Positions 37,641-47,137 of a stretch of 64,000 bases of DNA are shown here, one piece after another (within the stretch, counting starts at the first letter, position 1; the number at the start of each line of letters is the position of its first letter). A program made the position numbers and the translations under genes. The stretch comes from Glaciimonas soli (lineage in GTDB: Bacteria > Pseudomonadota > Gammaproteobacteria > Burkholderiales > Burkholderiaceae_D): the NCBI RefSeq assembly GCF_009497155.1, contig NZ_WINI01000007.1, positions 379,137 through 443,136 of the forward strand. Reading direction: 5' to 3'. Under the pieces are notes generated by a model. It searched no databases and was not told the origin of the DNA. It saw nothing but the letters and a program-made list of their open reading frames with translations.

Positions 37641-38825
37641 TTAAGTTTGACGATCAGCAACTTTGCTGCGTGTCAGACTGGGCGATGAGTTTTCCACCAA
37701 CCATTTACGAACACGACTGGCATCAGCCTGACGCGAATACTTACCGTGAGAATCAAGGAATACCATGATCACTGGACGGCCATTCACATTACTCTGCATG
37801 ACTAAGCAATTACCGGCTTCATTAATATAGCCGGTCTTTTGCAAGCCAATTTGCCAATCCGGATTTTCAACCAAATAATTCGAGGTTGCATATTGCAATG
37901 GGTGGCCGTTCGGTTCCACCACATATTTAGAGTCAGTCGAATATTCACGAATCAGCGGCTGTTGATATGCTGCGGCAACCAATTTCGCCAGATCACGCGC
38001 GCTCGCCACATTTTGACTGGATAAACCGGTTGAATCGACGTAATGCGTGTCAACCATACCTAATGACCGGGCTTTAGCATTCATCGCAGCAACAAATGCT
38101 GGCAGGCCGCCTGGATAATTACGCCCCAACGCTGATGCCGCACGATTTTCAGAACTCATCAGCGCGATGTGAAGCATGTCAGTGCGGCTCAGTTCCGAAC
38201 CAACACGCAAGCGCGAACTACTGTGTTTTTCGCGATCGACGTCGTCATCGGTCACGGTTAAGACTTCACTCATATTCTGACGCGCTTCTACTACCACCAT
38301 GCTGGTCATGAGCTTGGTGAGTGAAGCAATCGGCAAAGCAATTTGTGAATTCTTATCAAATAAGATTTGACCATTTGACTGATCAAGCACCAATGCTGCG
38401 TTTGATTTCAAATCCAGCGGATCATGCGTCAAATTCAAACCAGCCAATTCACCAGCAGAAATTACCGGGGCAGCAACTACTCGCGGGGTATAAGTTACGC
38501 GTTGAATTGTGGCTTTACGAGAATTACTTGTGTAAGACACTCTCCGGGCCGTTTTCCCGCGCGATTCTGTTGCGGCAAGTTTGTTTGAGCGACTAGACTT
38601 TGTGGATTCGCGGCTGGCAATAGCAGTTTTGCTATTTTTTTTACCAGCTGCTTGTTTAGTAGTTGGCGGTGTTTTAGCGCTTTTAGCGCTAGTTCCCGTA
38701 TGTTTGGCAGTTTTGCTTGATTTACTGGCTGCAGCTTTTTGCGCTTTCGTTTCTTTAGCAGAAGCCGACGTAGTTGCAAACGCAATAAATAATGACATAA
38801 AAATAACTAATGCGGATTTGCCCAT
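37641..38825 (-). CDS. pbpG: D-alanyl-D-alanine endopeptidase (PBP7-type)
   Basis: Low-molecular-weight penicillin-binding protein that cuts D-Ala-meso-DAP cross-bridges in peptidoglycan. 394 residues from the ATG at 38823-38825 (GGGAG upstream). The signal peptide ends near ASA23. Then follows an unusually long Lys/Ser/Thr/Ala-rich linker (residues about 24-112) before the peptidase S11 domain. Catalytic motifs: S168-L-T-K171, S225-E-N and K330-T-G. The basic linker is much longer than in E. coli PBP7 and could bind teichoic-like or nucleic polyanions or simply span the wall. Confidence 0.93.
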   Translation of the reverse strand: MGKSALVIFMSLFIAFATTSASAKETKAQKAAASKSSKTAKHTGTSAKSAKTPPTTKQAAGKKNSKTAIASRESTKSSRSNKLAATESRGKTARRVSYTSNSRKATIQRVTYTPRVVAAPVISAGELAGLNLTHDPLDLKSNAALVLDQSNGQILFDKNSQIALPIASLTKLMTSMVVVEARQNMSEVLTVTDDDVDREKHSSSRLRVGSELSRTDMLHIALMSSENRAASALGRNYPGGLPAFVAAMNAKARSLGMVDTHYVDSTGLSSQNVASARDLAKLVAAAYQQPLIREYSTDSKYVVEPNGHPLQYATSNYLVENPDWQIGLQKTGYINEAGNCLVMQSNVNGRPVIMVFLDSHGKYSRQADASRVRKWLVENSSPSLTRSKVADRQT

Positions 38826-39127
38826 ATTGGCTCCCAATTCGAAAAACAAATAACTGCGCAAAGTTTAGGTAATTTGCACAAAATTCGCAAGAGAATTAAG
38901 GGCTTAGATCACATTATTAAACATATTTCTATCATCATGCATTAGCAAAAATCTAAATTTTCGAAAAATATATCATTACTGCAATTTTAGTGCGCCTGTT
39001 TTTTGTTAAAAACCGTGAAAAGTAAAAAATGCTTAATGCATGTAACTGCGCCTTTTAAAAAGCACGATCAAACAACATTAAGTAAAGCGCCGCAATTATT
39101 TTAAAAAATGAAGAGTAAAAAACATCG

Positions 39128-39196
39128 CCGTCATTCCCGCGGACGCGGGAATCCATCTTGCGGCAACATGGATCCTCGCGTTCCCGAGGATGACGG
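39128..39196. repeat. Inverted pair of the TCATTCCCGC palindrome
   Basis: Two 29-base imperfect inverted arms (39128-39156 and 39168-39196) around 11 bases, each arm itself palindromic. This is a compact relative of the 22777-22930 element. It lies 28 bases past the arsC stop and could terminate that transcript. The rest of the 399-base gap (38826-39127) is AT-rich, presumably the pbpG promoter region, with no gene seen. Confidence 0.75.
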
Positions 39197-39224
39197 ATTT
39201 TTAAAATTGATTACGCTGAATTAC

Positions 39225-39587
39225 TTAGTCAAATAATGCATGCACCAATTCAGGTGGCCGACCAATCACGGCACGATTGCGATAGACCACGATAGGACGC
39301 TGTAATAATTTCGGATGCGCAGCAATTGCGTCGAGTAATGCAACATCATCCGCTTGCGCAAGATTCAACTCAGCATACTCAGCTTCGTTATCGCGCACCA
39401 TGCTGCTGACAGTAGTTGCTAATTGACTTTGTATCGCCTGTAATTGCGCTAACGTAAGCGGTGTCTTTTGATAATCGATAACATGCAATTGCAATTTATT
39501 TTGCGCACTATATTGCTCCAGCAATGCAAGAGCTTCCCGGGATTTTGTACAGCGAGGGTTATGGTAGATCGTGATATCTGTATTCAT
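39225..39587 (-). CDS. arsC: Arsenate reductase, glutaredoxin-linked
   Basis: 120-residue thioredoxin-fold protein of the ArsC/Spx family. The catalytic motif is HNPRCTKSREAL with C13; the arginines R59-like (VRDNEAEY region) and the late RPIVVYRNRAVIGRPPE fit true ArsC, which reduces arsenate to arsenite with glutathione and glutaredoxin. No arsB or acr3 is adjacent; instead it is 30 bases downstream of an MFS pump gene on the same strand, with which it probably forms an operon. A weaker alternative is a YffB-like ArsC relative without arsenate activity. Confidence 0.88.
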   Translation of the reverse strand: MNTDITIYHNPRCTKSREALALLEQYSAQNKLQLHVIDYQKTPLTLAQLQAIQSQLATTVSSMVRDNEAEYAELNLAQADDVALLDAIAAHPKLLQRPIVVYRNRAVIGRPPELVHALFD

Positions 39588-39617
39588 GTTTTGCCCTAAT
39601 TTTATTGAAGATAGCTA

Positions 39618-40835
39618 TTATTTCATCGCTTCTGTTCTAGTTGCCCCAAGAAGAAACTTGTTATATCCAGCGGCGCAAAACAACATAACGCTAGTGATGA
39701 TAAACACCGCTCGCATGCTGAAATGCCCTCCGACAAATCCGCCCATCAAAGGACCGATAACTTGTCCCGCATATTGCGATGCTGTGGAATAACCTAACGC
39801 TCTTCCCACAATCTGACTCGGCACATTATGACGGATCAGCGCGACTAAAGATGGTAACAAACCGCCCAACGATAGTCCCATGAAAAATCTGAGCAAAATT
39901 AACTGCCATGCCTGAGTGACAAATGCTTGCGGAATCAACAAACAGGCCGCGACCGTCAAGCACAGCACCACTACATTCAAGCCCCCTATCCGGTCGGCTA
40001 ATTTACCCAGATGCGAAGCCGACAAAACACTGCCCAAGGCCGCGGCAGACATTACGATCCCGGAGATCAGCGTGACTTTACTTGCGTCTGTCAGCAACTG
40101 TTGCACATACACGGTAATGATGGGTTCTATCGACATATTCGCCACCATTAACAGTGCGGCAGTCGCAAACATGGAGAAGACTAATTTAGGCGCATAGGCA
40201 GTTGACCATAAGCTGACATCGGCAGGCGCAGCTTTGGCAGCTTGGGCCGACTGTGCCGGTTTTTTCTTTTCCCTGATAAGAAAACTGGTCGCAAGCAAAT
40301 TCAAAAAAATACAGGCACTGGCTAAAAAGAAAGTATCTCGAATCCCAACCAGTCCTGGCAACAGACCACCAATCAAAGGGCCGATCAAACTGCCGGCCAT
40401 AATTCCAGACGACAGCATGCCCAACGCCCAACCCGATTTTTCCTTGGGCGTCTGAGTCGCGACAAGGATATAGGCGCCAGAGGTATAGCCGCCCGCCAAG
40501 CCGACCAGTAAGCGCAATGCCACCAATTGCCAAATATTCTGCGCCATTCCAATCAGGCACATGCTAACTACCATACCGGCACTTGCCCGTATCAAATTGG
40601 GCTTGCAACCGTAACGATCAGATACCCTGCCCCATAATGGCGCGACAAGAGCGGCCGCAAAAAAAGTGGCACCGTAAGCGATGCCAGACCATTGCACAAT
40701 GGCAGCGTGGTCAGTCACTCCTAATTGTTCAACATACAGCGGCAAAAAAGGCAACAACAAGGTCATTGCCACAATATTGATGAACGAGCCGAAAAAACAA
40801 ACGGCTAAATTTCTCTTCCAATGCAACTGATCCAT
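39618..40835 (-). CDS. MFS transporter, MdtG/DHA1-like
   Basis: 405 residues with about twelve hydrophobic segments. Motif A appears as GRVSDRYGCKPNL near residue 65 and a motif-C-like stretch as SGIMAGSLIGPLIGG near 145. The family exports drugs or similar compounds. It precedes arsC by 30 bases in the same direction and is divergent from an HTH regulator (40999-41799), an arrangement that suggests control by that regulator. Export of an arsenical is possible but not shown by sequence. Confidence 0.9.
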   Translation of the reverse strand: MDQLHWKRNLAVCFFGSFINIVAMTLLLPFLPLYVEQLGVTDHAAIVQWSGIAYGATFFAAALVAPLWGRVSDRYGCKPNLIRASAGMVVSMCLIGMAQNIWQLVALRLLVGLAGGYTSGAYILVATQTPKEKSGWALGMLSSGIMAGSLIGPLIGGLLPGLVGIRDTFFLASACIFLNLLATSFLIREKKKPAQSAQAAKAAPADVSLWSTAYAPKLVFSMFATAALLMVANMSIEPIITVYVQQLLTDASKVTLISGIVMSAAALGSVLSASHLGKLADRIGGLNVVVLCLTVAACLLIPQAFVTQAWQLILLRFFMGLSLGGLLPSLVALIRHNVPSQIVGRALGYSTASQYAGQVIGPLMGGFVGGHFSMRAVFIITSVMLFCAAGYNKFLLGATRTEAMK

Positions 40836-40998
40836 TTGATTCTTTCTAACTGGAAAAGATTAAAAGTAGCTAATACGAAATAACCGATCCGGATTTTCTC
40901 AAGTATCAGTTTATCGACTATATATCCTGTTACAAGACTAGTGTTTATACTATTACTAATAACAACAGGCTAATGCGAAAAGATGAAAGGAAAAACAA

Positions 40999-41799
40999 GT
41001 GGATGAGCAGGCAAAACGAAAAGCACTCGGTGAGTTCATCAAAACGCAACGTACACAAACTCCTCCGATCACGCATGGTATTGCTGCCAGTGCAGGCGTA
41101 AAAATGCGTCGCCGCACACCCGGCTTACGACGTGAAGAAATTGCGCAGCTATGCGGTATCAGCGTGACCTGGTACACATGGATAGAACAAGGTCGGACGG
41201 TTTCCGTATCGCCATCGGCGTTGGCAAGGATTGCTGATGCCTTGCAATTATCTCGGGCCAAACGCGCCTATTTGTTTGAGTTATCCGGTAAAAAAGACCC
41301 CCATATACCGGATCTGGTCGCCTCCCCCATTCCTGCGGAAATCGTCGCGCTAGTATCCAATATCAAAGCACCAGCTTATCTATTGGATCGCTATTGGAAT
41401 GTCGTTGCAAGCAATCGTCCGGCGCAAGCATTGTTTACCGGCTGGCTAGACCAAAAATCCAGCGTCAAAAACCTGCTGCACTATACTTTTTGCGATCCCA
41501 GCGCTGCCACTTTCATTAGCGATTGGGAGCAACGGGCACGCCGCCTGGTCGCAGAATTTCGCGCCGATTGCGGCATGTATCTGGATGATGTTCAGATCAC
41601 TGCCATAGTAGAACGACTGTGCGCTGACAGTGCTGCATTCAAGTTAGCCTGGAGTTTACACGACGTTGTCGAAAAAGAAGGCGGCGAACGCCGTTTTCAT
41701 CATCCTTCGCGTGGCTTGCTGTGCTATCAACAAGTTAACTTGCGCGTAACGCACAGATCTGAATTGAAATTGATTACGTTGTTAAGTAAGGCCACATAA
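40999..41799 (+). CDS. XRE-family transcriptional regulator with MmyB-like domain
   Basis: 266 residues. The N-terminal helix-turn-helix (KALGEFIKTQR, TPGLRREEIAQLCGISVTWY) belongs to the group joined to a C-terminal MmyB-like ligand-binding domain (YLLDRYWNVVASNRPAQALF). Such regulators often control a neighbouring dehydrogenase or pump and bind a fatty-acid-like ligand in Streptomyces members. The start codon is GTG at 40999 with AGGA upstream. Divergent from the MFS-arsC unit through a 163-base AT-rich gap. The stop codon lies inside the left arm of the 100-bp palindrome. Confidence 0.88.
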   Translation: MDEQAKRKALGEFIKTQRTQTPPITHGIAASAGVKMRRRTPGLRREEIAQLCGISVTWYTWIEQGRTVSVSPSALARIADALQLSRAKRAYLFELSGKKDPHIPDLVASPIPAEIVALVSNIKAPAYLLDRYWNVVASNRPAQALFTGWLDQKSSVKNLLHYTFCDPSAATFISDWEQRARRLVAEFRADCGMYLDDVQITAIVERLCADSAAFKLAWSLHDVVEKEGGERRFHHPSRGLLCYQQVNLRVTHRSELKLITLLSKAT

Positions 41800-41885
41800 G
41801 TATTTAGACTAGGCGCCCCGGCGCAGACAGTACAACTGTATGGCAAGGCGGAGGCAACAACGTATAAATACTTATGCGGCCTTAC
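41786..41885. repeat. 100-bp palindromic element, copy B
   Basis: The two 21-base arms (41786-41806 and 41865-41885) pair with a single mismatch; the loop has CGCAGACAGTAC and GGCAAGGCGGAGGCAAC in common with copy A at 3407-3506. The stop codons of two convergent genes (41797-41799 plus, 41882-41884 minus) lie within the arms, so the element supplies both gene ends and is probably their terminator. Confidence 0.85.
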
Positions 41886-42811
41886 TTACCCGATGCCAGC
41901 TGCAGCACCTGCCGACTAGCATGCTGTGCTGCCAAAGCGATGGTTTGCAAATGGATGGTCACGGTATCTGCAATGTTCTTACCGTAGCCACCCGCCATCG
42001 CTACGGCAACTGGAATGGCATGTTGAGCTGCGGTAGCAAGCACCATTGCATCGCGGCGTGCCAAACCATCAAACGTGAGCTTCAAACGCCCCAGTCGATC
42101 GCCTTCGTGCGGATCGGCACCGGCCAAATAAATGATGAGATGCGGCTCGAAGCGTTGCAACATATCATCCAAAGCTTCTCGCAATGCTGCCAGATAAGCA
42201 TCATCACCGGTACCGTCAGGCAGCCCGATATCAATATCGCTGGTTTCTTTACTAAATGGATAATTCTCTGCCCCATGCAATGACAAAGTGAAAATACTAT
42301 CGTCGTGCGCCAAAATCGACGCCGTGCCGTTGCCTTGATGAACATCCAGATCGACAATTGCCACTCGCTGTACGCGCTGCTCTACTTGCATCAAACGGGC
42401 GGCGATAGCCGCGTCATTAAACACACAAAATCCGCCGCCATGATCGGCATAGGCATGATGCGTCCCGCCAGCCAGGTTCACCGCAATCTGATCGCTGGAC
42501 GTCAGCGCCGTACGGCATGCCTCTATCGTCGCACCGCTGGAGCGGCGCGAACGTTCCACCATTTTCTCCGACCACGGGAAACCGATTTCTTTCTGTTCTG
42601 CCAACGACAATGTGCCGTGGGAGACCGCATCAATATAGCGCCGATGATGCACCAATGCTAAAACAGCATCATTGATGGTAGGCGCTTCGTGCATGGACAC
42701 ACCAGGAATGTGCGCTTGTACGCCTTCATGAATTAAACGGTATTTTTGCATCGGAAACCGATGGCCGGCTGGCAAAGGCAGAACAAAATGGTCGCTGTAA
42801 AAAGCTTTCAA
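41882..42811 (-). CDS. Histone-deacetylase-family amidohydrolase
   Basis: 309-residue zinc hydrolase of the HDAC/AcuC/polyamine deacetylase superfamily. The metal and proton-relay residues are recognisable: GGTHHAYADHGGGFCVFND (histidine pair), VDLDVHQGNG (zinc Asp and His) and AGADPHEGDRLG (second zinc Asp). Bacterial members deacetylate acetyl-CoA synthetase or acetylpolyamines; which applies here is open. The start codon is a TTG at 42809-42811, since a stop precedes it and the family N-terminus KAFYSDHFVLPLP begins right there. The 3' end lies in the palindromic element. Confidence 0.9.
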   Translation of the reverse strand: MKAFYSDHFVLPLPAGHRFPMQKYRLIHEGVQAHIPGVSMHEAPTINDAVLALVHHRRYIDAVSHGTLSLAEQKEIGFPWSEKMVERSRRSSGATIEACRTALTSSDQIAVNLAGGTHHAYADHGGGFCVFNDAAIAARLMQVEQRVQRVAIVDLDVHQGNGTASILAHDDSIFTLSLHGAENYPFSKETSDIDIGLPDGTGDDAYLAALREALDDMLQRFEPHLIIYLAGADPHEGDRLGRLKLTFDGLARRDAMVLATAAQHAIPVAVAMAGGYGKNIADTVTIHLQTIALAAQHASRQVLQLASGK

Positions 42812-43024
42812 GATGGGTTCTCATCGTAGTAGGGACTCACTTAGTTTAGCATTTATGTTTTTACCATTTCGACTTCCAGATAAGTGGCCATGTGTTCTGC
42901 CTGCTGAAATACACCTTATTCATGCAGGAGAGCGCTAAGCGCTTTACAATAACGAGCTTAGAATCTGCTGACCAGTTTCCATCAGTATTTTTAGTAGCTA
43001 AATAAAACCTAGAAAGGACTCACC

Positions 43025-43606
43025 ATGGCATACACTCTTCCCGCTCTTCCTTATGCACTTGACGCATTGGCTCCACATATCTCAAAAGAGACTTTGGAAT
43101 ACCACTACGGCAAACATCATCAGACTTATGTGACCAACCTGAACAATCTGGTTGCAGATATGGGCTCTGATGAAGCATCGTTAGAAAAAATCGTTAAAAC
43201 ATCTTCCGGCGGCATCTTCAATAACGCTGCGCAAATCTGGAATCACACGTTTTACTGGAAAAGCTTGTCACCACAAGGTGGCGGCGCTCCAACCGGTGCT
43301 TTGGCTGATGCAATCAATGCAAAATGGGGTTCGTTCGATGAATTCAAAGCCGAACTGAACAAAGTCGCTGCTGGCACTTTCGGTTCTGGCTGGGCATGGT
43401 TGGTAAAAAATGCTGACGGCTCACTAGCTCTGGTTTCAACTTCCAACGCTGCTACGCCATTGACTACCGATGCTAAACCATTGTTGACAGTCGATGTGTG
43501 GGAACATGCTTACTACATCGATTATCGCAATTCACGTCCAAATTACCTGGCTGCATTCTGGAATTTGGTGAACTGGGATTTCGCTGCAGAAAATTTCAAA
43601 GCATAA
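43025..43606 (+). CDS. sodB: Superoxide dismutase, Fe type
   Basis: Dismutes superoxide in the cytoplasm. 193 residues. Metal ligands H27, H74, D157 and H161 are all present ([27 protein letters not shown]). The residues [11 protein letters not shown] and FGSGWAWL favour the iron rather than the manganese form. AAAGGA ahead of the ATG is a good ribosome-binding site. Monocistronic, ending in a bidirectional terminator. Confidence 0.97.
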   Translation: MAYTLPALPYALDALAPHISKETLEYHYGKHHQTYVTNLNNLVADMGSDEASLEKIVKTSSGGIFNNAAQIWNHTFYWKSLSPQGGGAPTGALADAINAKWGSFDEFKAELNKVAAGTFGSGWAWLVKNADGSLALVSTSNAATPLTTDAKPLLTVDVWEHAYYIDYRNSRPNYLAAFWNLVNWDFAAENFKA

Positions 43607-43625
43607 TTCAAGCTTCGTCAAAATA

Positions 43626-43655
43626 AAAAATGCCTGCAATCGCAGGCATTTTTTA
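43626..43655. terminator. Bidirectional terminator between sodB and the SDR gene
   Basis: Stem AAAATGCCTGC / GCAGGCATTTT with loop AATC and A/T-runs on both sides, between convergent genes. Confidence 0.92.
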
Positions 43656-43668
43656 TTGGATACGCTAT

Positions 43669-44436
43669 TTATTTCGCTGTCATCCGAATACCACCATCCA
43701 GGCGGATTACTTCGCCATTGAGGTAGCTGTTTTCCAGGATGGTTTTCACCAAGCCCGCAAATTCAGCCGGTTTCCCCATACGAGCTGGGAATGGTACTGT
43801 TTTACCTAAAGCTTCCTGCACTTCGGCAGGCATGCCTAACAACATTGGCGTTTCCATAATCCCTGGCGCTATCGTCATGACACGAATGCCGAAGCGCGCC
43901 AATTCGCGCGATACCGGCAGAGTCAGCGCTACGACACCGCCTTTGGAGGAAGCATAGGCCGCTTGTCCAATCTGGCCGTCGAAAGCGGCAACCGACGCTG
44001 TGTTGATGATGACACCGCGTTCGCCATCGGCATTCGGCTCGCCCGTGCTAATCGCCTCTGCGGCTAAACGCAGCATATTGAAAGTGCCAATCAAATTGAT
44101 TTGAATCACACGATTGAAATCGTCAAAGCTGTGCACGCCCTCTTTGCCGAGCACTTTTTTTGCCGGCGCTACGCCCGCACAATTGATCAAGCCGTGTAAC
44201 CCGCCAAACACCTTGATCGCAGCATCGACTGCCGCTTTGCCACTGGCTTCGCTGGCTACGTCGGTAGCAACGAAATGCGCCTGCTTTCCGAGTTCTGTCG
44301 CCAATGCGGCGCCAGCTTCTTTATTCACATCCGCTATAACAACCTGGCCACCTTCGGCAACGATCATGCGTGCAGTTGCTGCACCCAATCCCGAACCGCC
44401 ACCGGTAATCAAAAAACATTTATTTTTAATTTGCAT
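43669..44436 (-). CDS. SDR-family 3-hydroxyacyl-CoA dehydrogenase (type II, HSD10-like)
   Basis: 255-residue short-chain dehydrogenase. Cofactor motif [11 protein letters not shown] at residues 10-20, NAG-like INCAGVAP, catalytic Tyr and Lys in YASSKGG, and a C-terminal GGIRM. The middle region [31 protein letters not shown] has the insertion seen in type II 3-hydroxyacyl-CoA dehydrogenases, so NAD-dependent oxidation of short hydroxyacyl-CoA is the likely reaction. GGAAGAG supports the ATG at 44434-44436; ten extra upstream codons are unlikely. Monocistronic. Confidence 0.9.
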   Translation of the reverse strand: MQIKNKCFLITGGGSGLGAATARMIVAEGGQVVIADVNKEAGAALATELGKQAHFVATDVASEASGKAAVDAAIKVFGGLHGLINCAGVAPAKKVLGKEGVHSFDDFNRVIQINLIGTFNMLRLAAEAISTGEPNADGERGVIINTASVAAFDGQIGQAAYASSKGGVVALTLPVSRELARFGIRVMTIAPGIMETPMLLGMPAEVQEALGKTVPFPARMGKPAEFAGLVKTILENSYLNGEVIRLDGGIRMTAK

Positions 44437-44551
44437 GATCTCTTCCATTTGGTAAATGTACTTCAACTGCTTAGCTTACGACATTGCTCCTTATGAGAGC
44501 AACGTCGCAGCCAGAGCTTACCTAGATCAACGCATTTGTTCAATCAGATGT

Positions 44552-46861
44552 TCAACGAGATTGATTAGAAATTGCGTGTGCTACGACCAATGCTGTCATA
44601 TTAACCACACGACGTACCGTAGCAGACGGCGTCAACACATGCACTGCTGCTGCGGCTCCCAGCAACACTGGCCCCACCGTCACGCCTTGGCCGCCAGTCA
44701 TTTTAAGAACGTTAAACAAAATATTTGCAGCGTCCAGATTCGGCATCATCAGCACATTAGCGTCGCCGGTCAGAGTCGATTTCGGCAAGTACTTCATGCG
44801 GACTTCTGCGCTCAACGCAGCATCGCCATGCATTTCACCGTCGGCTTCCACATCTGGCATACGCTCTACAAACAGATCGCGTGCTGCGCGCATTTTTTTC
44901 GCAGATGGTCGGCTGCTGGATCCGAACATGGAGTGTGACAAGAACGCAACCTTAGGCGGCAGACCAAAACGGCGTACTTCTTCCACCGCCATCGCTGCAA
45001 TATCTGCTAATTGCTCCGCGTCAGGATTGTCATTAACGAAAGTGTCTGCAATAAACAAGGTATGTTGATCCAGCACCAAACCATTTAACGTGGCGAAACC
45101 CTTTGCACCGGTGCGCAATCCGATAATGTCGCTGACGTGCTCCAGATGACTATCAAACTTGCCGACCAGACCACACAACATACCGTCGGCATCACCCAAC
45201 TTCACCAGCATGGCAGCAATCGCCGTGTGAGAGCGGCGCATCATCGCTTTGGCCATTTCCGGCGTCACGCCATCACGTGCTTTGATGTTGTGGTATTCCT
45301 CCCAATATTGACGGAAACGCGCATCATCTTCCGGATTCACCAATTCAAAATCACGCCCCGCTTGCAGGCGCAAGCCAGCCCGTGCTATACGTGCTTCAAT
45401 CACTGCAGGGCGGCCGATCAGAATAGGCCTAACCAGTTTCTCATCTAATGCAATTTGCACCGCGCGCAATACACGCTCGTCTTCACCTTCTGCGTACACG
45501 ATGCGTTGTGGCGCAACCCGTGCTGCAGTGAAGACTGGACGCATGAACATGCCGGTATGGCTGACGAAACGCGTCAATGACTGACGATACGCTTCCAGAT
45601 CCTTGATCGGACGAGTTGCCACGCCAGACTCTTCCGCCGCTTTTGCTACTGCAGGTGCGATACGCAAGATCAGACGTGAATCAAATGGCTTAGGAATAAT
45701 GTATTCAGGGCCAAAATGTAATTCCTGTCCGGCGTATGCAGAAGCGACTTCTTCACTGATTTCCGCTTTTGCCAGATCTGCAATTTCGCGCACACAAGCA
45801 ACTTTCATCGCTTCGGTAATCCGGGTTGCGCCGCAATCTAAAGCACCGCGGAAAATATAGGGGAAGCACAACACGTTGTTAACTTGATTCGGATAGTCCG
45901 AACGACCGGTTGCAATAATACAATCAGGTCGTGCTGCCAAAGCCAATTCAGGACGAATTTCCGGTTCAGGATTGGCGAGTGCCAAGATCACTGGCTGCAC
46001 CGCCATGGTCTTCACCATTTCAGCGGTCAACACGCCGGCAGCCGAGCAACCCAAAAATACATCCGCATCTTTAATCGCATCGGCTAAAGTGCGCGCGCTG
46101 GTTTTTTGCTGATAACGTTGTTTGGACTCATCCAGTTTGTCTTCGCGTTCATTGTGAATCACACCACGTGAATCACAAACGAAGATGTTTTCGCGCTTGA
46201 CGCCCAGTTCCACCATCAAATCGAGACAAGCGATCGCTGCAGCACCAGCTCCGGATGCCACCAGTTTGATTTCAGAGATGGTTTTTTTGACCAGCTCCAG
46301 ACCGTTCAGCAACGCTGCCGCCGAAATAATCGCCGTGCCATGTTGATCATCGTGAAAAACCGGGATGTTCATCCGTTCGCGCAATTTCTTTTCGATATAA
46401 AAACATTCCGGCGCTTTGATGTCTTCCAGATTGACTCCGCCCAATGTCGGCTCCAACGCAGCGATGATTTCTACCAATTTGTCTGGATCGTTTTCAGCCA
46501 GTTCGATATCAAATACGTCGATACCAGCAAAATTCTGGAATAAACAAGCTTTACCTTCCATCACTGGTTTGCTCGCCAGCGGCCCAATATTGCCCAGGCC
46601 AAGCACTGCCGTTCCGTTGGTGACAACACCAACCAAATTAGCACGCGAGGTGTAATCAACTGCCAGTTCAGGATTGGCTTCAATATCCAGACAAGCGTAA
46701 GCGACGCCCGGTGAGTAAGCCAGGGATAAATCGCGTTGATTGGAAAGCGGTTTAGTCGGAACGACTTTAATCTTCCCGCGACTCGGGCTGCGGTGATATT
46801 CCAATGCGGCATCGCGTAGCGCCTGTTCGGCAGCGGACAATGTCTTATCGTTTGTGCTCAT
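44552..46861 (-). CDS. maeB: NADP-dependent malic enzyme with phosphotransacetylase-like domain
   Basis: Oxidative decarboxylation of malate to pyruvate with NADPH. 769 residues, the length of the MaeB hybrid. The N-terminal malic-enzyme part (1-430) shows [13 protein letters not shown], the metal site [12 protein letters not shown] and the nucleotide motif [15 protein letters not shown]. The C-terminal part (about 440-769) resembles phosphotransacetylase ([19 protein letters not shown]) and in MaeB senses acetyl-CoA rather than acting as an enzyme. Monocistronic; next to sdaA, another pyruvate-forming enzyme. Confidence 0.96.
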   Translation of the reverse strand: MSTNDKTLSAAEQALRDAALEYHRSPSRGKIKVVPTKPLSNQRDLSLAYSPGVAYACLDIEANPELAVDYTSRANLVGVVTNGTAVLGLGNIGPLASKPVMEGKACLFQNFAGIDVFDIELAENDPDKLVEIIAALEPTLGGVNLEDIKAPECFYIEKKLRERMNIPVFHDDQHGTAIISAAALLNGLELVKKTISEIKLVASGAGAAAIACLDLMVELGVKRENIFVCDSRGVIHNEREDKLDESKQRYQQKTSARTLADAIKDADVFLGCSAAGVLTAEMVKTMAVQPVILALANPEPEIRPELALAARPDCIIATGRSDYPNQVNNVLCFPYIFRGALDCGATRITEAMKVACVREIADLAKAEISEEVASAYAGQELHFGPEYIIPKPFDSRLILRIAPAVAKAAEESGVATRPIKDLEAYRQSLTRFVSHTGMFMRPVFTAARVAPQRIVYAEGEDERVLRAVQIALDEKLVRPILIGRPAVIEARIARAGLRLQAGRDFELVNPEDDARFRQYWEEYHNIKARDGVTPEMAKAMMRRSHTAIAAMLVKLGDADGMLCGLVGKFDSHLEHVSDIIGLRTGAKGFATLNGLVLDQHTLFIADTFVNDNPDAEQLADIAAMAVEEVRRFGLPPKVAFLSHSMFGSSSRPSAKKMRAARDLFVERMPDVEADGEMHGDAALSAEVRMKYLPKSTLTGDANVLMMPNLDAANILFNVLKMTGGQGVTVGPVLLGAAAAVHVLTPSATVRRVVNMTALVVAHAISNQSR

Positions 46862-46947
46862 GGTGGGTCTCCAAATTCGTCTTAAAAAATCTACTGAACT
46901 CTAGCGAGTAACAGTAAATGCAACTATCAATACGTTACTGAAATGCA

Positions 46948-46975
46948 AAAAAGCCTGCAAACGTGCAGGCTTTTT
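46948..46975. terminator. Terminator between maeB and sdaA
   Basis: Stem AAAAAGCCTGCA / TGCAGGCTTTTT, T-runs on both strands. It lies downstream of sdaA (minus strand) and ahead of maeB, and its core GCCTGC matches two other terminators of this window (33185, 43626). Confidence 0.85.
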
Positions 46976-47074
46976 AAAAAAGAATCCTTGCTATAAGTCC
47001 CATCTTATCAAAATTTAACGATACAGGTGCGCGCCCAATTGTGTGGCAGTTATATAAGCAGCCATATATCGAAG

Positions 47075-47131
47075 ATTTACGCAAAATTGTCTCCCAAACA
47101 AATTAATCAAAGCTGGGCAAATTTGCGTAAA
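47075..47131. repeat. Hairpin with TTTACGCAAA arms
   Basis: The arms TTTACGCAAA and TTTGCGTAAA pair perfectly and extend imperfectly inward (TTGTCTCCCA / CTGGGCAAA). The left arm TTACGCAAAATTGTCTC resembles the left end of the 27776-27884 element. It starts six bases after the sdaA stop (minus strand), before the classical terminator at 46948. Confidence 0.6.
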
Positions 47132-47137
47132 CTTTTC

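Noticed and set aside
44456-44938. 160-residue plus-strand ORF with many His/Cys
   Set aside because: Mostly antisense to maeB; no ribosome-binding site or recognisable domain.
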